Source of the DNA: Flavobacterium sp. 1
GTDB lineage: Bacteria > Bacteroidota > Bacteroidia > Flavobacteriales > Flavobacteriaceae
Direction of reading: 5' to 3'
NCBI RefSeq assembly: GCF_002797935.1
Contig: NZ_PGER01000001.1
Location: 186,001-250,000, forward strand
DNA length: 64,000 nt
Part shown: positions 26,709 to 36,089 of the stretch, one piece after another
How the letters are laid out: each line of letters begins with the position of its first letter
Position numbering within the stretch: the first letter of the stretch is position 1
Program-made: the position numbers and the translations under genes
Notes under the pieces: generated by a model
The model's input: the letters and a program-made list of their open reading frames with translations, nothing else
Databases searched by the model: none
Told to the model about the DNA's origin: nothing

Positions 26709-28259
26709 ATGATGAACGAAATAATAGGAGTCAGGAATGTAATAACTTCCGAAGAAATAGACCAATGTATCGCTATTTTGACTCAATTGAACACTGATAC
26801 TGACCAGATTTTTGAAATACCAAAAGAGCAAAGAACAGCTTTAATTAAAGCTGCTGGACAATTTTCACGCCCAGATCGTGATGAGCTAGCGAAGAGAAAA
26901 AAAGATGGGAAAGCAGTTGCCAAACGCAAACAGGAAAAGAAAGACAGAACAGCCCGCAAGGAAACCGGAATTCGTTCGGCGAGAGAAGCGAGTGTTTTTG
27001 TTGCTCCAAAATTGTTGGCTTCGCATGATTTGGATTCCAAAGAACAGTTGGAACTCGAGACACCCAGAAAGTGTTACGTATGCAAAACGGAGTTTACGAA
27101 AATGCACCATTTTTATGATACAATGTGTTCTGATTGTGGTGATTTTAATTATGCCAAACGTTTTCAAACTGCTGATGTAAAAGGTCAGATTGCCGTGATT
27201 ACTGGTTCTCGACTAAAAATTGGATATCATATTACTTTGATGCTTTTGCGTGGCGGAGCGACTGTAATTGCTACAACCCGTTTTCCTGTAGATTCTGCAT
27301 TAAGGTTTTCTAAGGAAGATGATTTTATGGAATGGGGACACCGCCTGAAAATTCACGGATTGGATTTGAGACATATTCCGAGTGTGGAGATTTTTTGCAA
27401 TTTTATAGAGCAAAAATACGAACGATTGGATGTTCTGATTAATAATGCGGCGCAAACGGTGAGAAGGCCTGCGGGGTTTTATGCACACTTAATGGAAAAT
27501 GAAGAGCGGCCAATTGGCTCTTTGCCATCACAAGCGCAAGAATTATTATTGGATCATACTAGTTGTTTGGATGAATTAAAAGTATTGACTTCTGGAGCAT
27601 CTTCCAACCAGAATATGCCGGTAACTTGGCATGGACCTGAACCAGGAATTGGTTTAAGGGCTTCTGCTAAATTATCTCAAATTCCGTATTCGTTTGACAA
27701 TGCATTAGTAGCACAGGAAGTTTTCCCCGAAGGAGAGCTTGATGCCGATTTACAGCAAGTCGATTTACGAAAAGTAAACAGCTGGCGATTGAAATTAGGT
27801 CAAATCGAAACTACAGAAATGATCGAAGTGCAATTAGTTAATTCGGTTGCTCCTTTTGTATTGTGCAACCGCCTTTCGGAAGTGATGAAGAAAGACAACA
27901 CAGGCAAAAAACACATTATTAATGTTTCGGCGATGGAAGGGAAGTTTTACCGCGATTTTAAAGAAGATCGTCATCCGCATACCAATATGGCCAAAGCAGC
28001 CCTGAATATGCTCACGCACACTGCGGCAGGAACTCTCGCTAAAGACGGAATTTTTATGAATGCTGTCGATACAGGCTGGGTAACCGATGAGGATCCAGCG
28101 GAACTGGCCAAGAGAAAACAGGAAGAACAAGATTTTCAGCCACCATTGGATATTGTGGATGGTGCAGCCCGTGTTATGGATCCTTTGTTTGACGGAATTA
28201 ATACAGGAAAACACTGGTGTGGTAAATTCCTGAAAGATTATCGACCAATTGGTTGGTAA
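26709..28259 (+). CDS. Large SDR-family oxidoreductase with N-terminal zinc-ribbon-like extension
   Basis: A 516-aa protein. Residues from about 165 form a Rossmann SDR domain: [20 protein letters not shown] is the cofactor loop, VLINNAAQT the NNAG-like strand and NVSAMEGKF the active-site Ser region. [20 protein letters not shown] supplies Lys but lacks the usual Tyr of YxxxK. The N-terminal part has a Lys/Arg-rich helix and [16 protein letters not shown] with MCSDCGDF, two CxxC pairs that could bind zinc. ATG 26712 is an equally good start. Classical SDRs are about 250 aa, so this is a distinct long family of unknown substrate. Confidence 0.78.
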   Translation: MMNEIIGVRNVITSEEIDQCIAILTQLNTDTDQIFEIPKEQRTALIKAAGQFSRPDRDELAKRKKDGKAVAKRKQEKKDRTARKETGIRSAREASVFVAPKLLASHDLDSKEQLELETPRKCYVCKTEFTKMHHFYDTMCSDCGDFNYAKRFQTADVKGQIAVITGSRLKIGYHITLMLLRGGATVIATTRFPVDSALRFSKEDDFMEWGHRLKIHGLDLRHIPSVEIFCNFIEQKYERLDVLINNAAQTVRRPAGFYAHLMENEERPIGSLPSQAQELLLDHTSCLDELKVLTSGASSNQNMPVTWHGPEPGIGLRASAKLSQIPYSFDNALVAQEVFPEGELDADLQQVDLRKVNSWRLKLGQIETTEMIEVQLVNSVAPFVLCNRLSEVMKKDNTGKKHIINVSAMEGKFYRDFKEDRHPHTNMAKAALNMLTHTAAGTLAKDGIFMNAVDTGWVTDEDPAELAKRKQEEQDFQPPLDIVDGAARVMDPLFDGINTGKHWCGKFLKDYRPIGW

Positions 28260-28300
28260 AATCCCTAGCTTATCAATGTGAATAGGAAAAAATATAGCAA

Positions 28301-28338
28301 AAAAAACCACAACAAATTTTTTTCTGTTGTGGTTTTTT
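28301..28338. terminator. Bidirectional terminator between SDR and FKBP genes
   Basis: AAAAAACCACAACA (28301-28314) pairs with TGTTGTGGTTTTTT (28325-28338), a perfect 14-bp stem between convergent genes. The CCACAACA core recurs in terminators at 31318 and 32699. Confidence 0.88.
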
Positions 28339-28361
28339 GTTGGTATGAAAATCTACTGCAG

Positions 28362-28844
28362 TTAGTTTACCGAAATTAATTTTACGTCAAAAATAAGTGC
28401 AGAACCTCCAGGGATTGGTCCCATTGTTTCATTTCCGTATCCTAAATGAGATGGTACCAAAAGGATACCGCTTCCTCCGGTTTTAAAATGAGGAATACCT
28501 TCTGTCCAGCCTTTTATCACTTGATCTAGTCCAAAAGAAATCCCTGCGGCAGTACTTTCGTCGAAAACACTTCCATTAGTGAAATAACCTTTGTAAGCTA
28601 CAGTTACATTTGATGTTGCAGTAGGCTGCGCTCCAGTTCCAGGCTCGTTAATTACATAATATAAACCTGAATCGCTTTTTTCTGCTTTCAATTTATTTTT
28701 AGCGATGTAATCGGTGATTTCTTTGTCGTTTTTGGCAACGCAATCAACAGTTTCTTCTTTTGTTACTTCATTTTTCACTTCTTTATTTTTGTTGCAAGAA
28801 ATAAAAAGAGTCAAGGCCACTAGGGCAGTTAATAAGTGTTTCAT
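28362..28844 (-). CDS. FKBP-type peptidyl-prolyl cis-trans isomerase, lipoprotein
   Basis: A 160-aa isomerase that helps folding in the periplasm. The signal peptide ends in the lipobox LFISC (Cys17). The FKBP domain has VTVAYKGYFTNGSVFDES, the drug/proline pocket, VIKGWTEGIPHFKTGG, and LLVPSHLGYGNE near the end, all conserved positions. It has its own TATATTTG promoter box at 28880-28887 and shares a terminator with the convergent SDR gene. Confidence 0.92.
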   Translation of the reverse strand: MKHLLTALVALTLFISCNKNKEVKNEVTKEETVDCVAKNDKEITDYIAKNKLKAEKSDSGLYYVINEPGTGAQPTATSNVTVAYKGYFTNGSVFDESTAAGISFGLDQVIKGWTEGIPHFKTGGSGILLVPSHLGYGNETMGPIPGGSALIFDVKLISVN

Positions 28845-28879
28845 AGAGATTTTAGAGATGGATTATTTTTTTAAAGTTG

Positions 28880-28887
28880 CAAATATA
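28880..28887 (-). promoter_or_regulatory. TAnnTTTG -7 box for the FKBP gene
   Basis: The minus strand reads TATATTTG, 35 bases ahead of the ATG at 28844. Confidence 0.6.
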
Positions 28888-29051
28888 GCCAAAAACGAAA
28901 ATGATTTTGTTAAAAGTTCTAGTTCTCATGCTTAATGTCATTACGTTAGGCTTTGGTTTTTTCACGCCAAGACGCAAGGATGTAAAGTTTAAATCGCTTT
29001 TTTGTGTTTTCCCTTTTTTAAATATTAGCAAAAAAGCAAAATATCTCCTTT

Positions 29052-29155
29052 TAGCCCCGATAGCAGTAAAAATCCTTGTGAGCCGGGGTTCGGCTCACAA
29101 GATTGAAACGGAAAGCGGGACGATACTTCCTGAAAATGCCTAATCTTTCTGCTCC
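29052..29155 (+). repeat. Structured dispersed repeat, copy 3
   Basis: TAGCCCCGATAGCAGT and AAAATCC, then a perfect 11-bp hairpin (CTTGTGAGCCG/CGGCTCACAAG, loop GGGTT at 29086-29090), then GATTGAAACGGAAAGCGGGA and an extension ending near CTGCTCCC. The arms match copy 1 most closely and the loop matches copy 2. Confidence 0.8.
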
Positions 29156-29181
29156 CAAAAATAATTATTGGGTGTAGATTA

Positions 29182-30441
29182 TTAGAATCCTTCCCCATCG
29201 TTAAAATAGAAAGTTTTGGAATCCCGCCCAAGACCAAAATTAACGATGAAATTGGTCAGTGTGTTTTTGTCAAGAAGGACTCGCAGTCCCACGCCCACGG
29301 CGGGCTGAACGGATTCGAATGAGGTAAGGTTTTTGTATATACTGCTTGCAGTTGTGGCATTGGCAAATACCGTTCCGCTGATCATTTGGTTTTTGGTAAT
29401 TGGGAAACGATATTCGCCTTCAAGATAGATAAGGTTTGTACCTCTCAAAAGTCCCTGCGTATAGCCTTTTCCGCTACGGCTGTTTTGATCCCAGCCTATT
29501 GCGGGAAGGTTTAAATACGGCAATCTGCCACTTAGCTGAAACTGGCCATAAGCCCAAATTCCCAGAACATGCTGTTTGTTCGTTTTGCTGATTGGGATAA
29601 AATACCTGCTTTCAAGCAATAAAGTGGAACTGTTATGTTTGTTAAGATCTGTTTTGGGATTGTAACGGTAATTCATGTTCAGGAACAGACCGTTATTGGT
29701 GTTTATTAAATTGTCTCTAGTGTCGTAAATCAAATTTAGGCTCATTCCATTGACGGAATAATTCTTATTGCTGAACCCATAATTTTTAGAATAATTGTAA
29801 TGATAGGTGTACTGTTCATTGGCAACATCCAGATGTTTATCTTCGATGTTGGAATAACTGTCAAAATGTATTCCTAACCCAATAAAAAAAGATGGGAATA
29901 TAGTATAGGAAGCCGTTTCATGAAATTTGAAGTAATTGTAATTCATGGGCTGTTCTATGGAGTTGAAATCGAAGTCTTTAAATTCGGCACCCCAAGGAAT
30001 AATGTCAGTTCCCAAGCCATAATTGGATTGCGAGAAAACATAATAACGGAAATCACCGCTAAAAAACAAGCGGTCATTATTGATGTACATATTGTTTTTT
30101 AGATAGATCAGAACCTGTTTCTGCGTGCTGTATGAAGCTCCTCCTGATAGTAATGAGATTTTGTTTTCAGGCTTTATTTTGAAACTAAACTGGCTAATGA
30201 ATCCCAAAGTAAAGCCATTTGCAGGCTGGTAACCCAATGTGGGGAATGCAATTAAATGGTTTTTGGAATCCGGTTTGCTTATTTTTAAGGTATCTTCTTT
30301 GGTAAATAAATCAATTATGGATCGCAGCTTATATTTTTTTTCTTCTTCCTTTTTTTCTCCCTCTTGGGAAAGAATAGTTTGAGAACAAAAAAGGAGTAGC
30401 AGAAATATGATTTTCGATTTCAAAATAGTTTTAAAATTCAT
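29182..30441 (-). CDS. BamA/TamA-family outer-membrane protein
   Basis: A 419-aa protein with a signal peptide (ILKSKIIFLLLLFCSQTILSQ), a short Lys/Glu-rich linker, and a C-terminal beta barrel like bacterial surface antigen D15/BamA. LNLIYDTRDNLINTNNGLF is the characteristic strand, and VGVGLRVLLDKNTLTNFIVN with FGLGRDSKTFYFNDGEGF closes the barrel. POTRA domains are absent, so it is a barrel-only homologue, not the essential BamA. Function is probably outer-membrane transport or assembly. Confidence 0.82.
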   Translation of the reverse strand: MNFKTILKSKIIFLLLLFCSQTILSQEGEKKEEEKKYKLRSIIDLFTKEDTLKISKPDSKNHLIAFPTLGYQPANGFTLGFISQFSFKIKPENKISLLSGGASYSTQKQVLIYLKNNMYINNDRLFFSGDFRYYVFSQSNYGLGTDIIPWGAEFKDFDFNSIEQPMNYNYFKFHETASYTIFPSFFIGLGIHFDSYSNIEDKHLDVANEQYTYHYNYSKNYGFSNKNYSVNGMSLNLIYDTRDNLINTNNGLFLNMNYRYNPKTDLNKHNSSTLLLESRYFIPISKTNKQHVLGIWAYGQFQLSGRLPYLNLPAIGWDQNSRSGKGYTQGLLRGTNLIYLEGEYRFPITKNQMISGTVFANATTASSIYKNLTSFESVQPAVGVGLRVLLDKNTLTNFIVNFGLGRDSKTFYFNDGEGF

Positions 30442-30650
30442 AATGAATATCCTGTGCTGTAATCAGATTTTTTGAATAGATTTTGTTAATCAATTATTTT
30501 AATACAAAATATAAAACTAAACAAAATTTCTTTGTATGTGTTTGATTAATATATTAAAAGCACTTTTTTGCTTCTCGCAAAAGTACGATGTACGGCAAAG
30601 ATAAAAAAGTGATGAAATTTAAAGCAATAAGTTTGTGTTAGTGACAAATA

Positions 30651-31229
30651 TTAAAAAGAAATTCCAAATTTAACAGAAGCTTCCGGATTAAGCAAAGGCA
30701 AATTGTATTCTTTGCTGTCAAGAGTGAATTCATCGGTGCCAGAAACTTTAAGGCTTAAGCCTGCCCAGGGAGAAATATAGATGTTTTTGTAAATAGTGAA
30801 GTTGTAACCTAAACTTCCGTTTAATAAGAAGTTATTGAAATCTTTTGTTGCGTTACTGCTGTCACTTTGAATGTTGCTTTTCCAATAAACGGGACCACCG
30901 CCAATCCACCAGCCTTTCCAATTGTCTTTCAAAAAACGATCCAAAATGACTGCATAAGCCTTTATGTGATGATTGGTAAAACCGTCTTTGGTTGTGAAGT
31001 CGGGTTTGTTGACATCGGCAAAAAGTGCTCTGCCACGCCATTTATTTTTACCTGCCCAAACCGCTCCAAAATAACCTCCAGTGGCATAAGGCAGAGCATC
31101 GAGTTCCAATCCGAAATTCCATTTTGAAGTTTGATTGTTTTGTAAAGAATCTGTATTGTTTGTATTTTTTGACTGTGCCTGCAATTGTATTGAAAAAACA
31201 GTAAAAATGAGAAGTATTGCTTTTTTCAT
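30651..31229 (-). CDS. Exported outer-membrane beta-barrel-like protein, function unknown
   Basis: A 192-aa protein with a signal peptide ending near IQLQAQ. Alternating aromatic and Gly-rich strands follow (WNFGLELDALPYATGGYFGAV, WWIGGGPVYWKSN, GSLGYNFTIYKNIYISPWAG), and a terminal strand ends in SVKFGISF. This is the look of a small eight- or ten-strand barrel. No specific family is recognised. The next gene upstream is separated by a terminator. Confidence 0.65.
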   Translation of the reverse strand: MKKAILLIFTVFSIQLQAQSKNTNNTDSLQNNQTSKWNFGLELDALPYATGGYFGAVWAGKNKWRGRALFADVNKPDFTTKDGFTNHHIKAYAVILDRFLKDNWKGWWIGGGPVYWKSNIQSDSSNATKDFNNFLLNGSLGYNFTIYKNIYISPWAGLSLKVSGTDEFTLDSKEYNLPLLNPEASVKFGISF

Positions 31230-31317
31230 GGATGAGGTTTTTGAGTCGTAAAATTAATCAAAATTCAGGTAATAGAAGTGTATTTGTTTTTCTAAAAAGT
31301 GCCGTTTTATAGTAAAC

Positions 31318-31355
31318 AAAAGCTACAACAGAGTTTGATTTTGTTGTGGCTTTTT
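31318..31355 (-). terminator. Terminator of the LprI-like gene
   Basis: AAAAGCTACAACA (31318-31330) pairs with TGTTGTGGCTTTT (31342-31354) with one wobble pair. It shares its CACAACA core with terminators at 28301 and 32699. Confidence 0.75.
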
Positions 31356-31373
31356 GTATGAAGAGATAGATTT

Positions 31374-31727
31374 TTATTTATCTCTTTCTTTTATACTCGC
31401 TTTAATTTCTGCAATTCTTTTCCTTGTCAATTCTTCTAAGCAAGTAGAATATACTAATGGCTTAATACTGCCACCTTCATATTGTGAAGCATCAAACTTG
31501 CAATGGGAATCTCGGAATCTGACCCAATCTTTTTCAGCCTGAATTAATAAGGGCTTTTCATTTTGATCCAAAATTGCTATCAGTTGTTTATATACTTTAT
31601 TTAATTCAGCATCTGCTTTTTTATAATTTGTATCAGCAGTTTCATTCATTTCTAATTGCGTTTGAGCAAATGAACTGTTGCAAAGACATAACAGAAGTAG
31701 GGCGATGAAATAATATTTTTTTGTCAT
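31374..31727 (-). CDS. Lysozyme inhibitor LprI-like (DUF1311) exported protein
   Basis: A 117-aa protein with a signal peptide (YFIALLLLCLCNSSFAQ). TQLEMNETADTNYKKADAEL, LIQAEKDWVRFRDSHCKF and STCLEELTRKRIAEIK form the LprI/DUF1311 pattern with two conserved Cys. Relatives bind and inhibit lysozyme in the periplasm; here that activity is inferred. It lies downstream of the K+ channel remnant on the same strand. Confidence 0.83.
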   Translation of the reverse strand: MTKKYYFIALLLLCLCNSSFAQTQLEMNETADTNYKKADAELNKVYKQLIAILDQNEKPLLIQAEKDWVRFRDSHCKFDASQYEGGSIKPLVYSTCLEELTRKRIAEIKASIKERDK

Positions 31728-31785
31728 TTATGGAATGGTTTTATTATGAGATTTAGATACTATTGTTTTACCGCATTATTAGTAT

Positions 31786-32286
31786 TTAAAGCATTTTAAA
31801 TTCATTTATAATATTTTCTGGTGCTTCTTCAATCTTATTAAAGTTGTTCCAATTCATTTTTGATCTTTTAAATTTATCTTTGTCCCAATTGAAAACGTGT
31901 AAATAGTTTAGACCAAATTTTAGTTTATCTGGTTTATAATATTTTAAAAAAGTTACAGGAGTACCACTTCTACTGTCAATACCAGTTAGCAAAAACCTTA
32001 AAAGGAGGTTTTCTTCTCCATCAACAATTTGTTTTAATAAATTTAATAAGGTATTACTTTTTTTATTAGTTGAGATTTCAAAGTCTGCATACCATGTTTT
32101 TTCCATTAAGGACAATTTCTGGTATAAAGTTATGAGTCTAGTTCTTATTTGTTTATTATTAATTTTCAATAATTCAACTGTAATGTTGCAATCAATAATT
32201 TCCTCTCCTTTATTTCCAACTCGAATTGATAGTAGAAATTTATTATTTGCTTTTCTTATAAAAATAATTGTCGGTTGTAAATACAT
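31786..32286 (-). pseudogene. Inward-rectifier-type K+ channel, C-terminal cytoplasmic domain (second half of a frameshifted gene)
   Basis: A 166-aa frame. NNKFLLSIRVGNKGEEIIDC and NITVELLKIN match the first strands of the immunoglobulin-like cytoplasmic domain of Kir/KirBac channels (compare the family pattern LxxRxxNxRxxxIxxxxxxxxL). Later FLLTGIDSRSGTPVTFLKYY and HVFNWDKDKF also fit. It has no membrane segment or start of its own and overlaps the pore frame by 44 bases in a +1 frame. The two halves together are about the size of a bacterial Kir channel, so the gene has an extra base or is mis-sequenced near 32250-32270. Confidence 0.65.
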
Positions 32287-32599
32287 CTTTCGGTCTTTTA
32301 ATAAAAAAATAGATTAAAAATCCAGAAAAGAGGCTTATAAATATTGTTTGAAATATTGATTCAATAAAAATTAAAATTTTAGCAATTGGCAAAAATGGAA
32401 AAATATCTCCATAACCTATAGTTTGGAAAGAAACTAGGCTAAAATAAAAACAGTCCCAGAAATTACCAACTATGGAGTCATTCTTTGAATAGCAAATGCT
32501 ACTTGTATATTGATAAAGAAATCCAAATATCGAAATAATAAATATATAAATGGCTATTGCAACCAAAACGAATGATAATATTCTTTGTCTTCTTGTCAT
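32243..32599 (-). pseudogene. Inward-rectifier-type K+ channel, pore domain (first half of a frameshifted gene)
   Basis: A 118-aa frame with TM1 (LSFVLVAIAIYIFIISIFGF), a pore helix and selectivity filter (FSLVSFQTIGYGDIFPF, containing TIGYGD), and TM2 (ILIFIESIFQTIFISLFSGF), then FIKRPKDVF, the Kir-like exit of TM2. Reading then runs out at TAA shortly after TTDN, while the next frame carries the cytoplasmic Kir domain. A working two-TM pore without its C-domain is conceivable but less likely than a broken gene. Confidence 0.7.
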
Positions 32600-32698
32600 T
32601 GATAAATGTAGTTAAATGCTAATATTGTTGTAAAGATGATGTCGTAAATTTATTCGCTAAAATAGTAATAAAAGATTGCAAACCTTTGTTAAAAAAAA

Positions 32699-32736
32699 TA
32701 AAGCCACAACAGAATATAATTTCCATTGTGGCTTTT
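32699..32736 (-). terminator. ABC-F gene terminator
   Basis: AAAAGCCACAA (32699-32709) pairs with TTGTGGCTTTT (32726-32736), with T-runs on both sides, about 50 bases after the ABC-F stop. Confidence 0.8.
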
Positions 32737-32784
32737 AAACGATTTTCAAATAGGTGCTAATTCTGTAAACTGAACACTAAAAAA

Positions 32785-34650
32785 CTACTGCCCCTCCAAT
32801 TTCGCAGAAAGCTCAAACCATCTTTCTTCCTTATTCTCAATTTTCTTGATAATGTTTTCTAGTTCTTTGGCTTTCTTCTCGATGTCGGCATCGGCTACTT
32901 TTCCATCCGAGAATAATTGCTCAATTTTGCTTTTATCGATTTCCAAATCTTTGATTTCTTTTTCTATTTTCTGAAATTCTTTTTGCTCGTTGAAAGTCAG
33001 GTTTCCAGTTGGATTGTTTTGTTTCCATTCTTTCTTTTCGGTTTTGTTGTCTTCTTTCTGAGCTATATCGGCACTGTCTTCGTAGGCTCTAAAATCGGAG
33101 TAATTTCCTGGGAACGTTTCAATTTCGCCCTGTCCTCTAAAAACGAATAATTGATCAACAATTTTGTCCATAAAATAACGGTCGTGCGAAACCACCACCA
33201 AACATCCTGGATAATCCAATAGGAAGCTTTCCAACACATTTAAAGTCACAATATCCAAATCATTTGTTGGCTCATCGAGAATCAAAAAGTTCGGATTCTG
33301 AATCAAAACCGTACATAAATACAAACGTTTCAACTCACCACCGCTCAATTTCTCTACATAATCGTATTGTTTTTTGGCATCAAAAAGAAAACGCTCCAAC
33401 AATTGTGAAGCCGAAATCAGTCTGCCTTTCGTTAACGGAATAAATTCTCCGTATTCTTTGATCACATCGATTACACGCTGACCCGGTTTTGGGTTAATCC
33501 CGCTTTGAGTGTAATATCCAATTTTGATAGTGTCGCCTACAACTACTTTTCCGTGATCCAAAGGAAGAGTTCCTGTAAGCAGGTTTAAAAAAGTAGATTT
33601 TCCTGTTCCATTTTTACCAATGATTCCAATGCGTTCTCCGCGCTGAAAGTCATAACTAAAATTATCCAGAATAACATGATCTTTAAACTTTTTGGAAATC
33701 TTATGAAGCTCAATAATTTTGCTTCCCATTCGTTCCATATTAATTTCAAGCTCAACAACATTTTCTTTTCTTCGGCTTTGCGCTTTCTCTTTAATGTCAT
33801 AAAAATCGTCCTGACGCGATTTGGATTTGGTAGTTCTCGCTTTCGGCTGACGGCGCATCCATTCCAGTTCTTTTACAAACAGGTTTTGCGCTTTATCGAC
33901 ACTTGCATTTTCGGAGGCGATGCGCTCTTCTTTTTTCTCTAAATAATAGGAATAGTTTCCTTTGTATTGGTATATTTTTCCGTTGTCCAGTTCGATGATT
34001 TCGTTACAAACGCGCTCCAAAAAGAAACGGTCGTGGGTTACCATAAACAGCGTAATGTTTTCTTTAGCAAAATAACTTTCTAGCCATTCGATCATCTCTA
34101 AATCCAAGTGATTCGTTGGCTCATCCAGAATTAATAAATCGGGACGGTTAATCAAAATGATAGCAAGTGACAAACGTTTTTTCTGCCCGCCCGAAAGACT
34201 TTTTACTTTCAGCTTAAAGTCTTCCAACTTTAATTTGAACAAAATCTGTTTGTATTGTGTTTCGAAATCCCAAGCATTGTGGCGATCCATAGCGTCAAAA
34301 GCTTTTTGATAGGCTTCCTCGTCTTCTGGGTTTTCCAATGCTTTTTCGTAGGCTTCAATCACTTTCAAGCTCTCATTATCTGAGGCGAAAATACTTTCCT
34401 CAATCGTCAATTCATCCTGCAGTTTATTGTCTTGTGACAAAAAAGCCATTCGGATGCTTTTTCTAAGTACGACTTGTCCGGTATCAGGCTCGTCAAAACC
34501 GTTGATGATGTTCATTATAGTGGTTTTACCCGAACCGTTTTTGGCGATAAAGGCAATTTTTTGATCTTTGTTGATTCCAAAGGAAATGTCTTTGAAAAGC
34601 GTGCGCTCCCCAAAAGATTTAGATATATTCTCGACTGATAAATAATTCAC
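32785..34650 (-). CDS. ABC-F family ATPase (Uup-like)
   Basis: A 621-aa soluble protein with two ABC domains and no membrane part. The first has GKNGSGKTT-like IAKNGSGKTTIMNI, LSGGQKKRLSLA and LLILDEPTNHLD; the second IGIIGKNGTGKSTFL, LSGGELKRLYLC and FLILDEPTNDLD. The C-terminal coiled coil (EFQKIEKEIKDLEIDKSKIE) marks the Uup type, which acts on ribosomes or DNA junctions. GTG 34650 (VNYLSVENIS) is chosen because the family starts there and because the only promoter box (34667-34674) lies upstream of it but downstream of the longer start at 34698. Confidence 0.9.
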   Translation of the reverse strand: MNYLSVENISKSFGERTLFKDISFGINKDQKIAFIAKNGSGKTTIMNIINGFDEPDTGQVVLRKSIRMAFLSQDNKLQDELTIEESIFASDNESLKVIEAYEKALENPEDEEAYQKAFDAMDRHNAWDFETQYKQILFKLKLEDFKLKVKSLSGGQKKRLSLAIILINRPDLLILDEPTNHLDLEMIEWLESYFAKENITLFMVTHDRFFLERVCNEIIELDNGKIYQYKGNYSYYLEKKEERIASENASVDKAQNLFVKELEWMRRQPKARTTKSKSRQDDFYDIKEKAQSRRKENVVELEINMERMGSKIIELHKISKKFKDHVILDNFSYDFQRGERIGIIGKNGTGKSTFLNLLTGTLPLDHGKVVVGDTIKIGYYTQSGINPKPGQRVIDVIKEYGEFIPLTKGRLISASQLLERFLFDAKKQYDYVEKLSGGELKRLYLCTVLIQNPNFLILDEPTNDLDIVTLNVLESFLLDYPGCLVVVSHDRYFMDKIVDQLFVFRGQGEIETFPGNYSDFRAYEDSADIAQKEDNKTEKKEWKQNNPTGNLTFNEQKEFQKIEKEIKDLEIDKSKIEQLFSDGKVADADIEKKAKELENIIKKIENKEERWFELSAKLEGQ

Positions 34651-34666
34651 AAGGCTGATTTTTTGG

Positions 34667-34674
34667 CAAAAGTA
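34667..34674 (-). promoter_or_regulatory. TAnnTTTG -7 box for the ABC-F gene
   Basis: The minus strand reads TACTTTTG. It fixes the GTG start at 34650 and excludes the start at 34698. Confidence 0.6.
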
Positions 34675-34865
34675 AGTTATTATGGGACTAAATGCCAATT
34701 GTTTATTTACAACTATTCAGTCTGCATGGAATTCACTATAATATTTTAAAGAAAAAAACACGAATTGCACTAATTTGCACTATTGGCTGATGAAAAAAAA
34801 TGACACAAATTCTGCCTTTAGCAGATTCGCGAAATAGTATAGTATTCAAATTCGTATCAATTTTT

Positions 34866-35819
34866 TTAATGTTCCAAATAAGGACTCAAATCAATATTAT
34901 GTATTTGCTGTACGGTATTTACAAAAGGTTTTTTTACTGTGGCTTCATTGGTGAGATAAAACAATTTACCATCCTCGGTAGTTATTCCTTCGATTTGATG
35001 AAAGGGGAGTTTGATTTTTATTTTCCGTTTATTTCCAGTTCCAAAATCATTGTTCGGATAGTCATACAACAATAAAACAAAAGGCTGAAGAAATTTAGAA
35101 TACCCGCACAAAATGATACCTTTTTTCGAGGGCAATACCGTTGCGCCAGTTACTAGCCCTTGTGCATCAATCGTTTCTTTAAGTTCTGCAACATACGTTC
35201 CTGGTTTTTTTGGCAAAACATAGACACTTGTTTTTTCTTTTGTCCATTGTTTGGTGAAGAGATAAATGCTGTCTTGTAATACAAGAAAAGCCTCACAGTC
35301 AAAATCGCTGGTATGTTCTTTTAGAGCTAAAAAATCCTTTTGATTGGAATAAGAAAAAGAGATAGTGTCAATCACTGGATTGTTTGTGTAAAATGATTTT
35401 TTTTGAATTCTCAATATTCTTAAGTCCTTTCTGTTTCCTCGGTAGTTATTCCCAAAATCACCCATGTAGAGATATAAACTGTCTTGAGAAATATCTTCCC
35501 AGTCGTTACTTTTCAGGCTTGGGAAGTTGATTTTTTTCTTGATTTTCCCCTTCAAATCTAATCCGTAAAATGTGGTGTCAAAGTGGTCGTTATGAGTCCA
35601 CAGCAAACCATCAAAAGGAATCAAACCCGAGGTTCCCGTTATCGAATCACTAATTTTTGCAGAAAATTCAGGTTTTACTTTTGCAGAATCATACCAGCAG
35701 TTTCCGTTGTTTTCAGTCGCTTTTGGATCAAAATTAGTGGCAAAACGATCAGTACAGCCTTTAATTTGGCTATAAGAAGAGGTTATGAACAGGAAGGAAA
35801 GCATCAAAAATTTGAACAT
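34866..35819 (-). CDS. Secreted beta-propeller-like protein with N-terminal GCTD motif
   Basis: A 317-aa protein with a signal peptide (FLMLSFLFITSSYSQ), then GCTDRFATNFDPKATENNGN with following CWY. That is the short Cys-flanked module (GCTDxxAxNxxxxAxxxxGxC) common in secreted Bacteroidota proteins. The remainder has repeated strands with DGLLWTHNDHFDT, DWEDISQDSLYLYMGDFGNN and FHQIEGITTEDGKLFYLTNE, suggesting a beta-propeller. No catalytic motif is identified. Confidence 0.65.
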   Translation of the reverse strand: MFKFLMLSFLFITSSYSQIKGCTDRFATNFDPKATENNGNCWYDSAKVKPEFSAKISDSITGTSGLIPFDGLLWTHNDHFDTTFYGLDLKGKIKKKINFPSLKSNDWEDISQDSLYLYMGDFGNNYRGNRKDLRILRIQKKSFYTNNPVIDTISFSYSNQKDFLALKEHTSDFDCEAFLVLQDSIYLFTKQWTKEKTSVYVLPKKPGTYVAELKETIDAQGLVTGATVLPSKKGIILCGYSKFLQPFVLLLYDYPNNDFGTGNKRKIKIKLPFHQIEGITTEDGKLFYLTNEATVKKPFVNTVQQIHNIDLSPYLEH

Positions 35820-36077
35820 TGCGGTATTCGAATAAAAATTAAAAGCAAGGTATTAAACAAACTGCTGTAAACCTATATTCAATTATAAAAATGAGTTTGG
35901 AGCGAATGAGAAGACTTTTTCGGGAGGCATCGTTCCCGTATTTCAAAACAAACCACATTGTTTTATAGCGTTAATTCGGTTCAAAATCAAGTTGAATTAA
36001 TTCTGTTTTGGAATAATAAAAGAAATCCTGAAGAATTTCGTAAACTATTGTAGTTTTAATTTGAGATTTCTATTCTA

Positions 36078-36085
36078 TATATTTG
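36078..36085 (+). promoter_or_regulatory. TAnnTTTG -7 box, nearly leaderless transcript for the GT2 gene
   Basis: TATATTTG ends only five bases before the ATG at 36090, so transcription should start at or next to the start codon. Confidence 0.6.
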
Positions 36086-36089
36086 TCTA

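Larger units (their letters stand above)
28845..29181. other. Intergenic region with FKBP promoter and a dispersed repeat
   Basis: It holds the FKBP -7 box (28880-28887) and repeat copy 3 (29052-29155). Between them lies a short CACGCCAAGACGCAAGG stretch of the kind scattered in flavobacterial intergenic DNA. No coding frame is supported. Confidence 0.6.

Noticed and set aside
35891..35968. 25-codon ATG frame upstream of the GT2 gene
   Set aside because: No ribosome context, no conserved feature, and it overlaps nothing that suggests a leader peptide.
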